Part shown: positions 43,357 through 51,637 of the stretch, in pieces
How positions within the stretch are numbered: the stretch's first letter is position 1
Layout: the number at the start of each line of letters is the position of its first letter
NCBI GenBank assembly: GCA_934162325.1
Contig: CAKPIH010000002.1
Coordinates: 1-60,987, forward strand
DNA from: an uncultured Bacilli bacterium
Lineage (GTDB): Bacteria; Bacillota_I; Bacilli_A; RF39; UBA660
Direction: 5' to 3'
DNA: 60,987 bases
The notes under the pieces: generated by a model
Databases searched by the model: none
Told to the model about the DNA's origin: nothing
What the model saw: only the letters and a program-made list of their open reading frames with translations
Made by a program: the position numbers and the translations under genes

Positions 43357-44475
43357 ATGAAATGTATAAAGTGTAATGAAGAACTAGAAGTGGATGATAA
43401 CTTTTGTCCTACCTGCGGAGAACTAACTCCGCATGGTTATTTATCCCTAAAAGATAATAAATTAAGATATAAAGAAAATAATATTGGTCCATTATTTACC
43501 TTAACTTCTATTATCATAATAAGTTTTATTGCCATGACTTTAATAAGTGGTAAAGATATGTTTAGACCATATATAGAATTACAAAAAGAAATATCAAGTT
43601 TAAAACATGGTTATAAAGTATCAATTATGAATACTAATAATAAATATACTAATATTGCTGTTGATACCAAAGAAGAAGCCATAAATTTAATAATACAAGA
43701 TATCACAAAACAATCTTGGAAATGTAAAAGAAATATAAATGTATCTCTAATCGAAAAAGAAATAAGTGAAAACTATAATATTCCCAGTGTAAGTTTATGT
43801 GATGTTGATGAAGATGTATCAAACAAAATAAAAGAAGTAATAAGTACAACCTATCAGTTATTTCCTAATATAAAAGGCTATCTAACTAACATAACAATAA
43901 CCAATGCTCCAAGTAATGAAGATTATATAGCCTATTTCAATCCCACGAATACTTTTATAAATAATAACTTAGATATAAATGAATATAACAAAGTAAATAA
44001 AACCGAAATCTTATTAAATAGTTATTATTTCTTAAATAAAGATATTCTAAGTAAAGGATTAAAAGAAAACTGGTATCCAAATGATGCTAGTTATGAATCA
44101 CTAATAGCTCATGAACTAGGACATTACATAACCTTTGTAACGTTATTAAAACAAAATAATGTTGATAACATAACACTAGTAACCAAAAATAATATAAATA
44201 ATTATCAAAATATTCTGAATATCTTAAAAGAAGGAGTTTACTCTAAAGAACTAGTCGAAGAAACTATAACTAATTATAATAAGAAGTATAATACCAATAT
44301 TTCACTTGAAGACTTTACCAAAAACATATCAGGATATGCTAGTCAAAAAGTAAAAGAAAGTGTAAATTATGACGAAGTAATTGCCGAAGCCATTCATGAC
44401 TATTACTTACATAGAGATTCCTCTAGTACTAGTTCATTAGAAATAACAAATATTTTAAAAGAGAGGTTACAATAA
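43357..44475 (+). CDS. Zinc-ribbon membrane protein with HExxH peptidase motif
   Basis: The 372-residue protein has an N-terminal zinc ribbon (CIKCNEELEVDDNFCPTCGE), one membrane helix (about 47-66) and a large domain with YESLIAHELGHYITF (HELGH near 252-256). A later NYDEVIAEAIHDYYLH may give the third zinc ligand. It is a candidate membrane-bound metallopeptidase with a metal-binding cytoplasmic head. Family not recognised. Its stop overlaps the start of another zinc-ribbon membrane gene. Confidence 0.7.
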   Translation: MKCIKCNEELEVDDNFCPTCGELTPHGYLSLKDNKLRYKENNIGPLFTLTSIIIISFIAMTLISGKDMFRPYIELQKEISSLKHGYKVSIMNTNNKYTNIAVDTKEEAINLIIQDITKQSWKCKRNINVSLIEKEISENYNIPSVSLCDVDEDVSNKIKEVISTTYQLFPNIKGYLTNITITNAPSNEDYIAYFNPTNTFINNNLDINEYNKVNKTEILLNSYYFLNKDILSKGLKENWYPNDASYESLIAHELGHYITFVTLLKQNNVDNITLVTKNNINNYQNILNILKEGVYSKELVEETITNYNKKYNTNISLEDFTKNISGYASQKVKESVNYDEVIAEAIHDYYLHRDSSSTSSLEITNILKERLQ

Positions 44476-44651
44476 TGAAAGAATGTCTAAATTGTAAAAA
44501 AGTCGTAAGAGATAGTGATAAATATTGTCGTAACTGTGGTATAAGAGTACTAAAACCATATCAAAATATCTTAATAAACATAACCAAAGTACTCTTAGTA
44601 ATAATATTAATAATCATGATAGTAATGTTTATTCTATCATATCTAATATAA
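44475..44651 (+). CDS. Small zinc-ribbon membrane protein
   Basis: A 58-residue gene. The CLNCKKVVRDSDKYCRNCGI zinc ribbon is followed by a single membrane helix to the C-terminus (LLVIILIIMIVMFILSYLI). The ATG overlaps the preceding stop by one base and GAGAGG lies upstream. It mimics the head and anchor of the preceding protein without its peptidase domain, so it could be a partner or regulator. Confidence 0.75.
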   Translation: MKECLNCKKVVRDSDKYCRNCGIRVLKPYQNILINITKVLLVIILIIMIVMFILSYLI

Positions 44652-44663
44652 AGGAGTAAAAAG

Positions 44664-47279
44664 ATGAAAGAAAATAATTATTATAATAAAAAAGTAGAAG
44701 AACTATATAAAGAATTAAATACCAGTATAAATGGATTAACTGAAGAGGAAGCAAGCAAAAGATTAGAGGAGTATGGTGAAAATAAACTAGCAGAACGAAA
44801 GAAAAAATCAAATTTTGTAATATTCTTAAGTCAGTTTAATGATCTAATGATAATATTACTTATCTTTGCTTCAGTATTTTCTGCAGTAATATCTTATATC
44901 CAGAAAGAATCATATGCTGACTCAGTAATAATCTTAATAATTGTCATAATAAATGCTACCTTAAGTTTTATTGAAGAGAAGAAAGCTGATAAAGCCATTG
45001 AAGAACTAAATAAAATGTTTATAACAAATAATAATGTCATAAGAGATGGTAAGAAAGAAACTATTGATGTTAGAAAGATTGTACCAGGAGATATAATAGA
45101 ACTAGAAGCAGGAGATTATGTATCCGCTGATGCTAGAATAATATCATCAGAAGCCTTAGAAGTAAATGAATCAACCCTAACCGGAGAATCAAAAAGTATC
45201 AAAAAAGATAATAGTGATATAACTGAAGAAAAAGAATTATACGAAAGAAAGAATATGGTCTATGCCGGATGTAATGTAACAAATGGTCATGCTTTTGTAG
45301 TAGTATGTAATACCGCTATGAATACTGAACTAGGTAAAATAGGAGCTAGCCTTATGAATAATAAAAATGAACTAACTCCTCTTCAAAAGAAAGTAAACCA
45401 AATAAGTAAAGTATTAACCTATATCATAATCGGTATAATAATAGTTATGATGGTTGTAGGTCTACTTAAAAAGAATGATTTCTTTGATATCCTAATGTTA
45501 TCCATCTCCCTAGCAGTAGCCGCTATTCCTGAAGGAATGTCATCAGTTATAACCATAATATTATCTCTTGGTATGTCCGAAATGGCTAAAAGAAATGTCA
45601 TCATAAGAAAGATGGCCTCTGTTGAAACATTAGGTTCCACTGACATAATCTGTTCCGATAAAACAGGAACTATTACTGAGAACAAAATGCAAGTAAAAAG
45701 TATCTATGTAAACAATAAATTATATACCGAAAAAGATAGTATAGATAACATGAATCTATATAACTATTGTTTATCAAGTTGTCAAAATGTAACTAAAAAT
45801 AATGACAAATATCTAGGAGACGAAACCGAAGTAGCCATCTATAAATACCTTGAAGAAAAAAATATATTAATAAATATCCCAAGAATAAAAGAGTATCCAT
45901 TTGATTCTGATAGAAAAATGATGAGTACTATAAATATAATAGATAATAAAGAATATTCCTTTACTAAAGGAAGTCTAGACTCCGTATTACATAATTGTAC
46001 TTATTATCTAGAAGATAACAAACTATATAATATAACTACAGAATATAAAGAAAAAATATTTAAAATAGAAGAGGAGGAATCAGAAAAGTCTCTTCGTATC
46101 TTAGCCTTGGCCTATAAAAATGAAAATACAAGTAATCCAGAGAAAGATATGATATTTATCGGATTAATAGGTATGATGGACCCTCCAAGAAACTCCGTAC
46201 CAAATGCTATTAATACATGTAAAAACTCCGGAATAAAAATAGTTATGATAACTGGAGATAGTATAAATACTGCTCGAGCTATAGCAAAAAGTGTTGGTAT
46301 TATCGATACTGATGAAGGAGCTACTACTGGTAAAATAGTAGACAAAATGACTGATGATGAATTAAAAGAAGCCGTAAAAAAATATAATGTTTATGCTAGA
46401 ATATCACCAAGTACCAAATTAAGGATCGTTGATGCCTTACAAAGTAATGGTTATGTCGTAGCCATGACTGGTGATGGTGTAAATGATGCTCCCGCTATTC
46501 AAAAAGCCGATATCGGAATAGGTATGGGTATAACCGGAACTGAAGTAGTAAAAAAAGTCGCAGACTGTATCCTTGTAGATGATAGTTTCTCAACCATCGT
46601 AGATGGAGTAGAAGAAGGAAGAAGAATAACTTCTAATATCAAGAAAATAATTCTTTACTTACTAGCCGGTAATATAGTAGAAGTACTTCTAGTATTCATA
46701 TCCATGGTACTAAATATGGAAATGTTTACAACATTACAACTACTATGGATAAACCTAGTAACCGATAGTATCCCCGCTATTATGTTAGCCTTTGAAAAGA
46801 AAACAGAAGACCAAATGGAAAATACTCTTGCTAATAAATACAATGAAAGTTTCTTTACTCCATTATTAACAGCTAAAATAGTAATCGGAGCAATCATAAA
46901 ATCAATAGTAATGTTAATAATATTTATCTATTTTGCAAAAGAAGTAGATGTAAATACCGCAGGTTCATTATTATTTATCTACTTAGTAACCCATGAATTA
47001 CTATTCTCGTTCTCTTGTCGTAATATTAAGAAGTCAGTACTAAATAAAGACATCTTTTCAAATAAAAAACTAACCCTAGGAGTCTTAACAATACTATTAG
47101 TTCAAGTCATAGTATTAGTAACCCCAATAAGTAAATACTTTATAGTACCAAGTATAAAAATAAATTATATCTTGATAACTATCGGAATATGTTTTATAAT
47201 GTTTATATTAGGAGAGTTAGTAAAACCAATATATACAAAATTATTTAAAGATTACAGGGAGGTTAAAAATGAAAAATAA
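44664..47279 (+). CDS. P2-type cation ATPase, probably Ca2+
   Basis: The 871-residue protein has an N-terminal cation-ATPase domain (GLTEEEASKRLEEYGENKL), TLTGESKSIKK, membrane helix 4 with VAAIPEGMS, the phosphorylation site CSDKTGTITENKM (near 331), FTKGSLDSVL, MITGDSINTARAIA and MTGDGVNDAPAIQKADIGIGMG. PEGM in helix 4 with full length matches bacterial SERCA/PMCA-like Ca2+ pumps such as YloB. Ion choice is inferred. Confidence 0.93.
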   Translation: MKENNYYNKKVEELYKELNTSINGLTEEEASKRLEEYGENKLAERKKKSNFVIFLSQFNDLMIILLIFASVFSAVISYIQKESYADSVIILIIVIINATLSFIEEKKADKAIEELNKMFITNNNVIRDGKKETIDVRKIVPGDIIELEAGDYVSADARIISSEALEVNESTLTGESKSIKKDNSDITEEKELYERKNMVYAGCNVTNGHAFVVVCNTAMNTELGKIGASLMNNKNELTPLQKKVNQISKVLTYIIIGIIIVMMVVGLLKKNDFFDILMLSISLAVAAIPEGMSSVITIILSLGMSEMAKRNVIIRKMASVETLGSTDIICSDKTGTITENKMQVKSIYVNNKLYTEKDSIDNMNLYNYCLSSCQNVTKNNDKYLGDETEVAIYKYLEEKNILINIPRIKEYPFDSDRKMMSTINIIDNKEYSFTKGSLDSVLHNCTYYLEDNKLYNITTEYKEKIFKIEEEESEKSLRILALAYKNENTSNPEKDMIFIGLIGMMDPPRNSVPNAINTCKNSGIKIVMITGDSINTARAIAKSVGIIDTDEGATTGKIVDKMTDDELKEAVKKYNVYARISPSTKLRIVDALQSNGYVVAMTGDGVNDAPAIQKADIGIGMGITGTEVVKKVADCILVDDSFSTIVDGVEEGRRITSNIKKIILYLLAGNIVEVLLVFISMVLNMEMFTTLQLLWINLVTDSIPAIMLAFEKKTEDQMENTLANKYNESFFTPLLTAKIVIGAIIKSIVMLIIFIYFAKEVDVNTAGSLLFIYLVTHELLFSFSCRNIKKSVLNKDIFSNKKLTLGVLTILLVQVIVLVTPISKYFIVPSIKINYILITIGICFIMFILGELVKPIYTKLFKDYREVKNEK

Positions 47280-47643
47280 TAATAGTACATTTATAGTACT
47301 CGGAGGTATATTTATCTTATCAGTATTTAGTTTCATTGTAGCAAAAAATATCTTACCAGATAGTGATAATAATCAGTATTACGCTAAACCTAATGAAAAT
47401 ATGACAGCAAAAATAGAAAGTATTACTAAAGAAAATAATAAACTTATAATAACAACAACAGGAGATTCAACTGAATACTGTCTAAAAACAACTAAGAGTG
47501 TTCCTAGTATAGATTCATTATGTTGGAATAAAATAGAAAATAACAAAGTAGAGAGTAATTACTTTACATATAAAAAATATTATCTTTGGATTAAAGATAG
47601 TGATAATAGAATAAGTGGTAGAACTACTATAGAAAAGGAGTAA
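47269..47643 (+). CDS. Membrane-anchored hypothetical protein
   Basis: The 124-residue protein has an N-terminal helix (about 7-25) and a small extracellular domain with two Cys (EYCLK, SLCWNK) that could form a disulfide. It overlaps the ATPase gene by 11 bases, so it may be coexpressed with it. No family recognised. Confidence 0.7.
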   Translation: MKNNNSTFIVLGGIFILSVFSFIVAKNILPDSDNNQYYAKPNENMTAKIESITKENNKLIITTTGDSTEYCLKTTKSVPSIDSLCWNKIENNKVESNYFTYKKYYLWIKDSDNRISGRTTIEKE

Positions 47644-47645
47644 AT

Positions 47646-48068
47646 ATGGAAAATGATAGAATAGAAACTACTAGAAATAGAGTATTTGTCCAAGAATTAG
47701 CTTTTGGCAAAGATAGTCCTATTGCTATGAAGACAAATGATAATTTTGTATATAGAGTAACCGGTATGGATCAAGTAGAAGATATTATAACTAGTGGATA
47801 TGCAAGAAGTAAAGATAAAGTAAAAGGTGGTCATAATAATGAATTATTTTGGACTAGAGGTGGAGATAAACTATTTTACTACGATAAAAGACCAGTACTA
47901 GAAGCCCCTTATACCAAAGTAAAAGATGGTCAAATTGGAGCTATTCCACTAGAAGATTTAACTGCTATATGGATATTTAATGAAAAAGAAAATAAATATG
48001 TTAATTGTATTGAATACTATAAATATCTAAGAGAAGAATTAATATCTTCTAAAGGAAAAGGTAGATAG
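47646..48068 (+). CDS. Hypothetical protein, possibly ADP-ribosyltransferase-like fold
   Basis: The 140-residue soluble protein starts MENDRIETTRN. NFVYRVTGMDQVEDIITSGYAR followed by LFWTRGGDKLFYY faintly recalls small mono-ADP-ribosyltransferase-like proteins, which have an R-containing strand and then a helix ending in G-Y/F. No catalytic Glu motif is convincing, so this is a guess. It has GGAG upstream of its ATG. Confidence 0.55.
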   Translation: MENDRIETTRNRVFVQELAFGKDSPIAMKTNDNFVYRVTGMDQVEDIITSGYARSKDKVKGGHNNELFWTRGGDKLFYYDKRPVLEAPYTKVKDGQIGAIPLEDLTAIWIFNEKENKYVNCIEYYKYLREELISSKGKGR

Positions 48069-48082
48069 TAGTATATTCCTCT

Positions 48083-48165
48083 CACACTGTCGTTGTTCGA
48101 GGTTTTGAAAGCCTAAGGTCTTTCAAAAAAATTTCAGAGCCAAATGTCTCTGAAATAAAAGTATT
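48083..48165. repeat. Dual stem-loop element, family 2, copy e
   Basis: TCTCACACTGTCGTTGTTCGAGG leads into TTTTGAAAG/CTTTCAAAA (loop CCTAAGGT) and ATTTCAGAG/CTCTGAAAT (loop CCAAATGT). It nearly duplicates copy d, with a few substitutions in lead-in and loop. Confidence 0.75.
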
Positions 48166-48303
48166 TATATAAGCTATAGATTTATGTCTATAGTTTTTCT
48201 TATATCCACATATATTGTTGATAAACGAAATTACTAAAAAATAATGACAAGAGTAAAAGTAAGTGCTATAATAAACATTAAAACAATTGAAGGGAGCACT
48301 TAC

Positions 48304-49032
48304 ATGAATAAAAAAGAAGAATATCAAGAAATATATATAAATTTAGATGATTCAGGTAAATTAACAAAAAAAGAAAAGGTATCAGTATATGCAGGAATAG
48401 TCTTTTTATCAAAACAAGAAAAAGATAAATTTATAACTCAGTATCGCAAAATAATAAATGAGATAAAATGTTCTTACTGTGACCAAACAAAAGGAGAATG
48501 TACTAAAAAATGTAAAGAAATAAAAAATACTAATATCAAGAAAGGCCATAAAAGAAGGATTATGAACTACATAAGTAAATATTATACTATTGCCCTAGTA
48601 ATAAATAATACAAAAGTATATGATCATATTATAAATAATAAAGCCTCAAAAGGAAGATATATAGATTATACAATAAGAAGACTAATAAAAAGTACAATAG
48701 AAGAATTAATAAAAAATAAAAAAATAGACCCACATAAAAATGTAAGGCTAATAATAAATATAGATGAGCAATCTACTAAAAGTAATGGTTATTATAATTT
48801 AAAAGATGGTCTAACTGAAGAATTACTACATGGAATATCTAATTTTAATTATGATATAACATATAAAAATATATTATATGGAAAATTAGAAATAAGATTA
48901 ACATACCAAGACTCAGGTAAGAGTTATTTAGTGCAGGCAGCAGATTTAATAGCAGGTACTACTAGAGGAAGAGCATTATCAGATATTAATACCAATATTG
49001 ATATTATCGATCATAAACTATTATTCCCATAA
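48304..49032 (+). CDS. DUF3800 family protein (RNase H-like fold)
   Basis: About 242 residues. It has YINLDDSGKLTKKEKVSVYAGIVF near the start (the DUF3800 D-[DE]-S-G element and second strand), CSYCDQTKGECTKKC in an insert that could bind zinc, INIDEQSTKSNGYY, and the terminal QAADLIAGTTRG typical of DUF3800. The family is thought to be RNase H-like, with no settled role, and is often found in mobile or phage DNA. ATG 48304 follows GGGAGC. The gene is convergent with a complete small RNA gene whose 3' end meets its stop codon. Confidence 0.85.
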   Translation: MNKKEEYQEIYINLDDSGKLTKKEKVSVYAGIVFLSKQEKDKFITQYRKIINEIKCSYCDQTKGECTKKCKEIKNTNIKKGHKRRIMNYISKYYTIALVINNTKVYDHIINNKASKGRYIDYTIRRLIKSTIEELIKNKKIDPHKNVRLIINIDEQSTKSNGYYNLKDGLTEELLHGISNFNYDITYKNILYGKLEIRLTYQDSGKSYLVQAADLIAGTTRGRALSDINTNIDIIDHKLLFP

Positions 49033-49146
49033 AAAGAAAAGAGACTATCTAGTAGTCTCTCCCCAACTCAAGCGGTGTACTTAACATACACTTAATTTAA
49101 TAAAATCGACATTGAGCTATCGACCTGACGAGATTTCTCTCCGGTA
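49031..49146 (-). ncRNA. Candidate structured small RNA next to DUF3800
   Basis: The minus strand shows a full transcription unit with no open frame: promoter (49180-49152), start near 49146, about 115 bases, and a terminator hairpin AGAGACTA/TAGTCTCT (49060-49040) with T-rich 49039-49031. Within it, GAGA/TCTC near the 5' end, GTGTA/TACAC around TGTTAAG, and GCTCAA with TTGAGT at long range can pair. The local base composition is more balanced than the surroundings. DUF3800 genes are known to neighbour several conserved RNA motif classes (DUF3800-I and others, in the 2017 survey by Weinberg and colleagues). I cannot assign a class. Confidence 0.75.
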
Positions 49147-49151
49147 ATACA

Positions 49152-49180
49152 ATAATACTATAACTATCATAAAAAGTCAA
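49152..49180 (-). promoter_or_regulatory. Promoter of the small RNA
   Basis: On the minus strand, TTGACT (49180-49175), exactly 17 bp, and TATTAT (49157-49152). Confidence 0.75.
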
Positions 49181-49240
49181 GTATATTGCACTATTATTAT
49201 ACTCAAAATAACAAAAAATATACCAATAATAAACTACTTT

Positions 49241-49340
49241 AAGTATATATTTTGTGCTTATATATAATAAGTATGGTTGATACTTATTTGGAGACCAACT
49301 AGGCTCCAAATAACACTAGCAAGACAAATGGCTTGCAGTG
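49241..49340 (+). repeat. Dual stem-loop element, family 1, copy D
   Basis: AAGTATATAT, TATATAATAAGTATGGTTGATAC, then TTATTTGGAG/CTCCAAATAA (49284-49293 with 49304-49313). This abuts CACTAGCAAG/CTTGCAGTG (49314-49323 with 49332-49340, one bulged A, loop ACAAATGG). The AAGTAT and ATACTT ends can also pair. It sits between the small RNA and the ABC-F remnant. Confidence 0.78.
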
Positions 49341-49366
49341 CTAAAACAATTGACAAAAGTAAAAAA

Positions 49367-49457
49367 ATGAGATGTGGGTGTGAGTTTTTGTCGTGCCTAC
49401 ATCTCTATATATAAATAGAAGTTATATGGATGCAATATATTCATATAACTTTTTTTG
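49367..49457 (+). promoter_or_regulatory. Attenuator-like leader before the ABC-F remnant
   Basis: A hairpin GAGATGT/ACATCTC (49369-49375 with 49399-49405) is followed by a terminator AGTTATATG/CATATAACT (49420-49450) with seven T. The ribosome binding site GGGAGG comes directly after. A possible 15-codon leader (49367-49414, MRCGCEFLSCLHLYI) spans the first hairpin but lacks a ribosome binding site. Such leader-plus-terminator layouts precede many drug-inducible ABC-F resistance genes. Confidence 0.6.
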
Positions 49458-49471
49458 ATGGGAGGAATACT

Positions 49472-49825
49472 ATGATAGATATAAATATAAGTAAAGTATG
49501 TAAGTCATTTGGTTTTGACTTAGTATTAAATAATATAGATATAACAGTACAAAAAGGAGAAAAAGTAAGATTAAAAATATTCTGTCTAATTCAAGATTCT
49601 TATAACTTCTTAATCCTAGATGAACCCACTAATCACATTGATATTGATACAAGAGAAATGCTTGAAGAGTCACTAAAGGAGTTTACTGGTACTATATTAT
49701 TTGTATCTCATGACAGATATTTCATAAATAAAATAGCTACTAGTATAATAGAAATAAAAAATAAAAACATCACTAAATATATTGGTAATTATGATGATTA
49801 TCGTGAGAAAATAAACAAAATATGA
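49472..49825 (+). pseudogene. ABC-F ATPase remnant with a large internal deletion
   Basis: The frame begins like an ABC-F protein (MIDINISKVCKSFGFDLVLNN), reaches QKGEKV just where Walker A should follow, then jumps to LILDEPTNHIDIDTRE, FVSHDRYFINKIA and a normal ABC-F end (KYIGNYDDYREK). About 118 residues remain of the usual 500 or more. Walker A, both signature motifs and one whole ATP domain are missing, so it cannot work as an ABC-F protein. The reading frame is intact, consistent with a recent in-frame deletion. Confidence 0.8.
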
Positions 49826-49846
49826 TATAATTAAATAGGAGGAAAT

Positions 49847-50596
49847 ATGAATAACATACCAAAATTAAAATTTAAATATTTAACCCTTGAAGAAACATCT
49901 GACATACTATCATGGACACTTAAAGATACTGATAATATATTATCAGTAAAAGAAGGAACATTATTCCTATATCCAGAATTAAAAAGACTTACCAAAGAAG
50001 ATAATATCAAAGACATAATTCAAGATAGATATAATAACTTTATAAAAGAAAATAATAACTTGAGAGAAGAATATACCACTATCTGGAATGAATACAATGA
50101 TAAATATATGCTAGAAATAAGTAATTACTTTAATATAAAATGGCCGAAAGATTATAAAGAAATAATCGTGGAAATAGGTCTAATACCAGTATGCCCTAGA
50201 TATATTAAAGAAAAAGCCTTTGATATTCATAAGAAAAGTAAAGAAGATTTAATAGATACCTGTATGCATGAGTTATGTCATTTTCTTTTCTTTGAGAAAT
50301 GTAAAGAAATATATCCAAATTGGAAGTATGAAGATTTTGATAGTCCAAGTTTGTTATGGTACTTAAGTGAAATAGTCATAGACCCAATACTAAATAGTGA
50401 CGTCATACAAAAAATATATAAACATAAGTTTAAATGCTATGATATCTTTTATAATATAGAAATAGATAATATAAACTTATTAAATAAAATAACAAGCATA
50501 TATAAAAATAATAGTATAGAGACCGCTATTAAAGAAAGTTATAACTATTTAAAAGAACATGAAGAAGAGTTTATAAGAAAATGTAATAATAAATAA
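49847..50596 (+). CDS. HExxH metallopeptidase-like protein
   Basis: The 249-residue soluble protein has DTCMHELCHFLFFEKCK (HELCH near 142-146). SPSLLWYLSEIVIDPILN downstream may give the third ligand. The gene starts 21 bases after the ABC-F remnant, with AGGAGG. The family is not recognised; several unrelated HExxH proteins occur in this window. A terminator follows. Confidence 0.65.
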   Translation: MNNIPKLKFKYLTLEETSDILSWTLKDTDNILSVKEGTLFLYPELKRLTKEDNIKDIIQDRYNNFIKENNNLREEYTTIWNEYNDKYMLEISNYFNIKWPKDYKEIIVEIGLIPVCPRYIKEKAFDIHKKSKEDLIDTCMHELCHFLFFEKCKEIYPNWKYEDFDSPSLLWYLSEIVIDPILNSDVIQKIYKHKFKCYDIFYNIEIDNINLLNKITSIYKNNSIETAIKESYNYLKEHEEEFIRKCNNK

Positions 50597-50613
50597 CTTA
50601 TCCACAGAAACTG

Positions 50614-50645
50614 TTGACAGATGAGTGTCAAGGTTTTTCTTTTTA
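50614..50645 (+). terminator. Terminator after the HExxH gene
   Basis: TTGACA pairs with TGTCAA, then GGTTTTTCTTTTT. Confidence 0.7.
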
Positions 50646-50708
50646 CAAAAATATTGTCAAATTAATAAAAATATTGTACAATAATGTCAGATTTAGAGGA
50701 GGTATACA

Positions 50709-51263
50709 ATGAAAATAGAAAATATAAAATCACCAGAAGATATACTAGAATATATGAAAGAAAACATAAAGTATGGTTGGCTAGATATAAATAATGAAGA
50801 ACATATCGGAAATATGAAAAACTTTCGAAGATTATATAGAACAATGACCATTGAAGAAACCATATCTCACGGAATTGGAACATGTATTGAGCAGGTAAAT
50901 CTAATAAGCAAGTTATTAAATAAATTAAATATACCAAATAAAATGTTCTGTACTAGAATATATGAAGAGAATAACTTTAATGACTTAGAAGCTGAAGAAC
51001 ATATGCATTGCTTTGTACTATATTATCTAAACAATAAAGTATACCAAATAGAACATCCTAATTGGATGAGAATAGGAATATATGAGTTTGCTAGTGAAGA
51101 AACCGCTATTAAAGAAATAAATGATTATTATATAGAAATGGCTGAAGGTATGCCAAGACCATTAACAGAGTACTATGAAGTAACACCAAATATATCATTT
51201 AAAGAATTTAATAACTATATTAATAGTCTAGATACAAAATCAAAAACACCTACTATCAAATAA
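50709..51263 (+). CDS. Transglutaminase-like protein
   Basis: The 184-residue protein has HGIGTCIEQVNLISKLLNKL (candidate Cys near 59), EEHMHCFVLYYLNNKVYQIEHPNW (candidate His near 101 and a Glu/Asp position after it) and an acidic C-terminal half. The G-x-C-x-E-Q...L and H-x(12-15)-[ED] order suits a transglutaminase-like cysteine enzyme. There is no signal peptide. GAGGAGG precedes the ATG. Substrate unknown. Confidence 0.65.
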   Translation: MKIENIKSPEDILEYMKENIKYGWLDINNEEHIGNMKNFRRLYRTMTIEETISHGIGTCIEQVNLISKLLNKLNIPNKMFCTRIYEENNFNDLEAEEHMHCFVLYYLNNKVYQIEHPNWMRIGIYEFASEETAIKEINDYYIEMAEGMPRPLTEYYEVTPNISFKEFNNYINSLDTKSKTPTIK

Positions 51264-51310
51264 ATTAAATTCTATGCTATAATAGAACTATCAAAAAGAA
51301 GGAGATAAAA

Positions 51311-51625
51311 ATGAAAGAAGTAACCAAAGAAATATTAAAATTCAATGCAGAAAGAGACTGGGACCAATTCCATTCACCAGAAAACTTAGCCAAAAGCATA
51401 TGCATAGAATCAGGAGAACTATTAGAATGCTTCCAGTGGAATAGTGAGTATAATATTGAAGAAGTAAAATCAGAATTAGCAGATGTCATAAACTATGCCC
51501 TTTTACTAGCGGATAAATTAGGCGCAGACCCAGAACAAATAGTTCTAGATAAAATGAAAGAAACCGCTAAAAAATATCCCGTTGAAAAAGCCAAAGGAAA
51601 AAGTACAAAATATAACAAGTTATAG
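51311..51625 (+). CDS. MazG-like nucleotide pyrophosphohydrolase
   Basis: The 104-residue all-helical MazG domain has ESGELLECFQWN and VKSELADVINYALLLADKLG, i.e. the ExxE...ExxD Mg2+ site. Single-domain MazG proteins hydrolyse NTPs or modified nucleotides. It ends 12 bases before the GIY-YIG/DUF2075 gene, to which it is probably functionally tied. Confidence 0.88.
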   Translation: MKEVTKEILKFNAERDWDQFHSPENLAKSICIESGELLECFQWNSEYNIEEVKSELADVINYALLLADKLGADPEQIVLDKMKETAKKYPVEKAKGKSTKYNKL

Positions 51626-51637
51626 GAGGATCAAAAG

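Noticed and set aside
49350..49355. TTGACA as a promoter -35 before the ABC-F leader
   Set aside because: No usable -10 lies 16-18 bases downstream (TGTGGG there), so I do not call a promoter.
49367..49414. 15-codon leader peptide upstream of the ABC-F remnant as a separate gene
   Set aside because: No ribosome binding site precedes it, and it may only reflect the hairpin. It is mentioned inside the attenuator entry instead.
50598..50606. TTATCCACA, a perfect DnaA box
   Set aside because: It stands alone, next to a terminator. No cluster, AT-rich unwinding region or dnaA/dnaN genes are nearby, so it is not an origin. The related TGTGGACAA at 25007 is also solitary.
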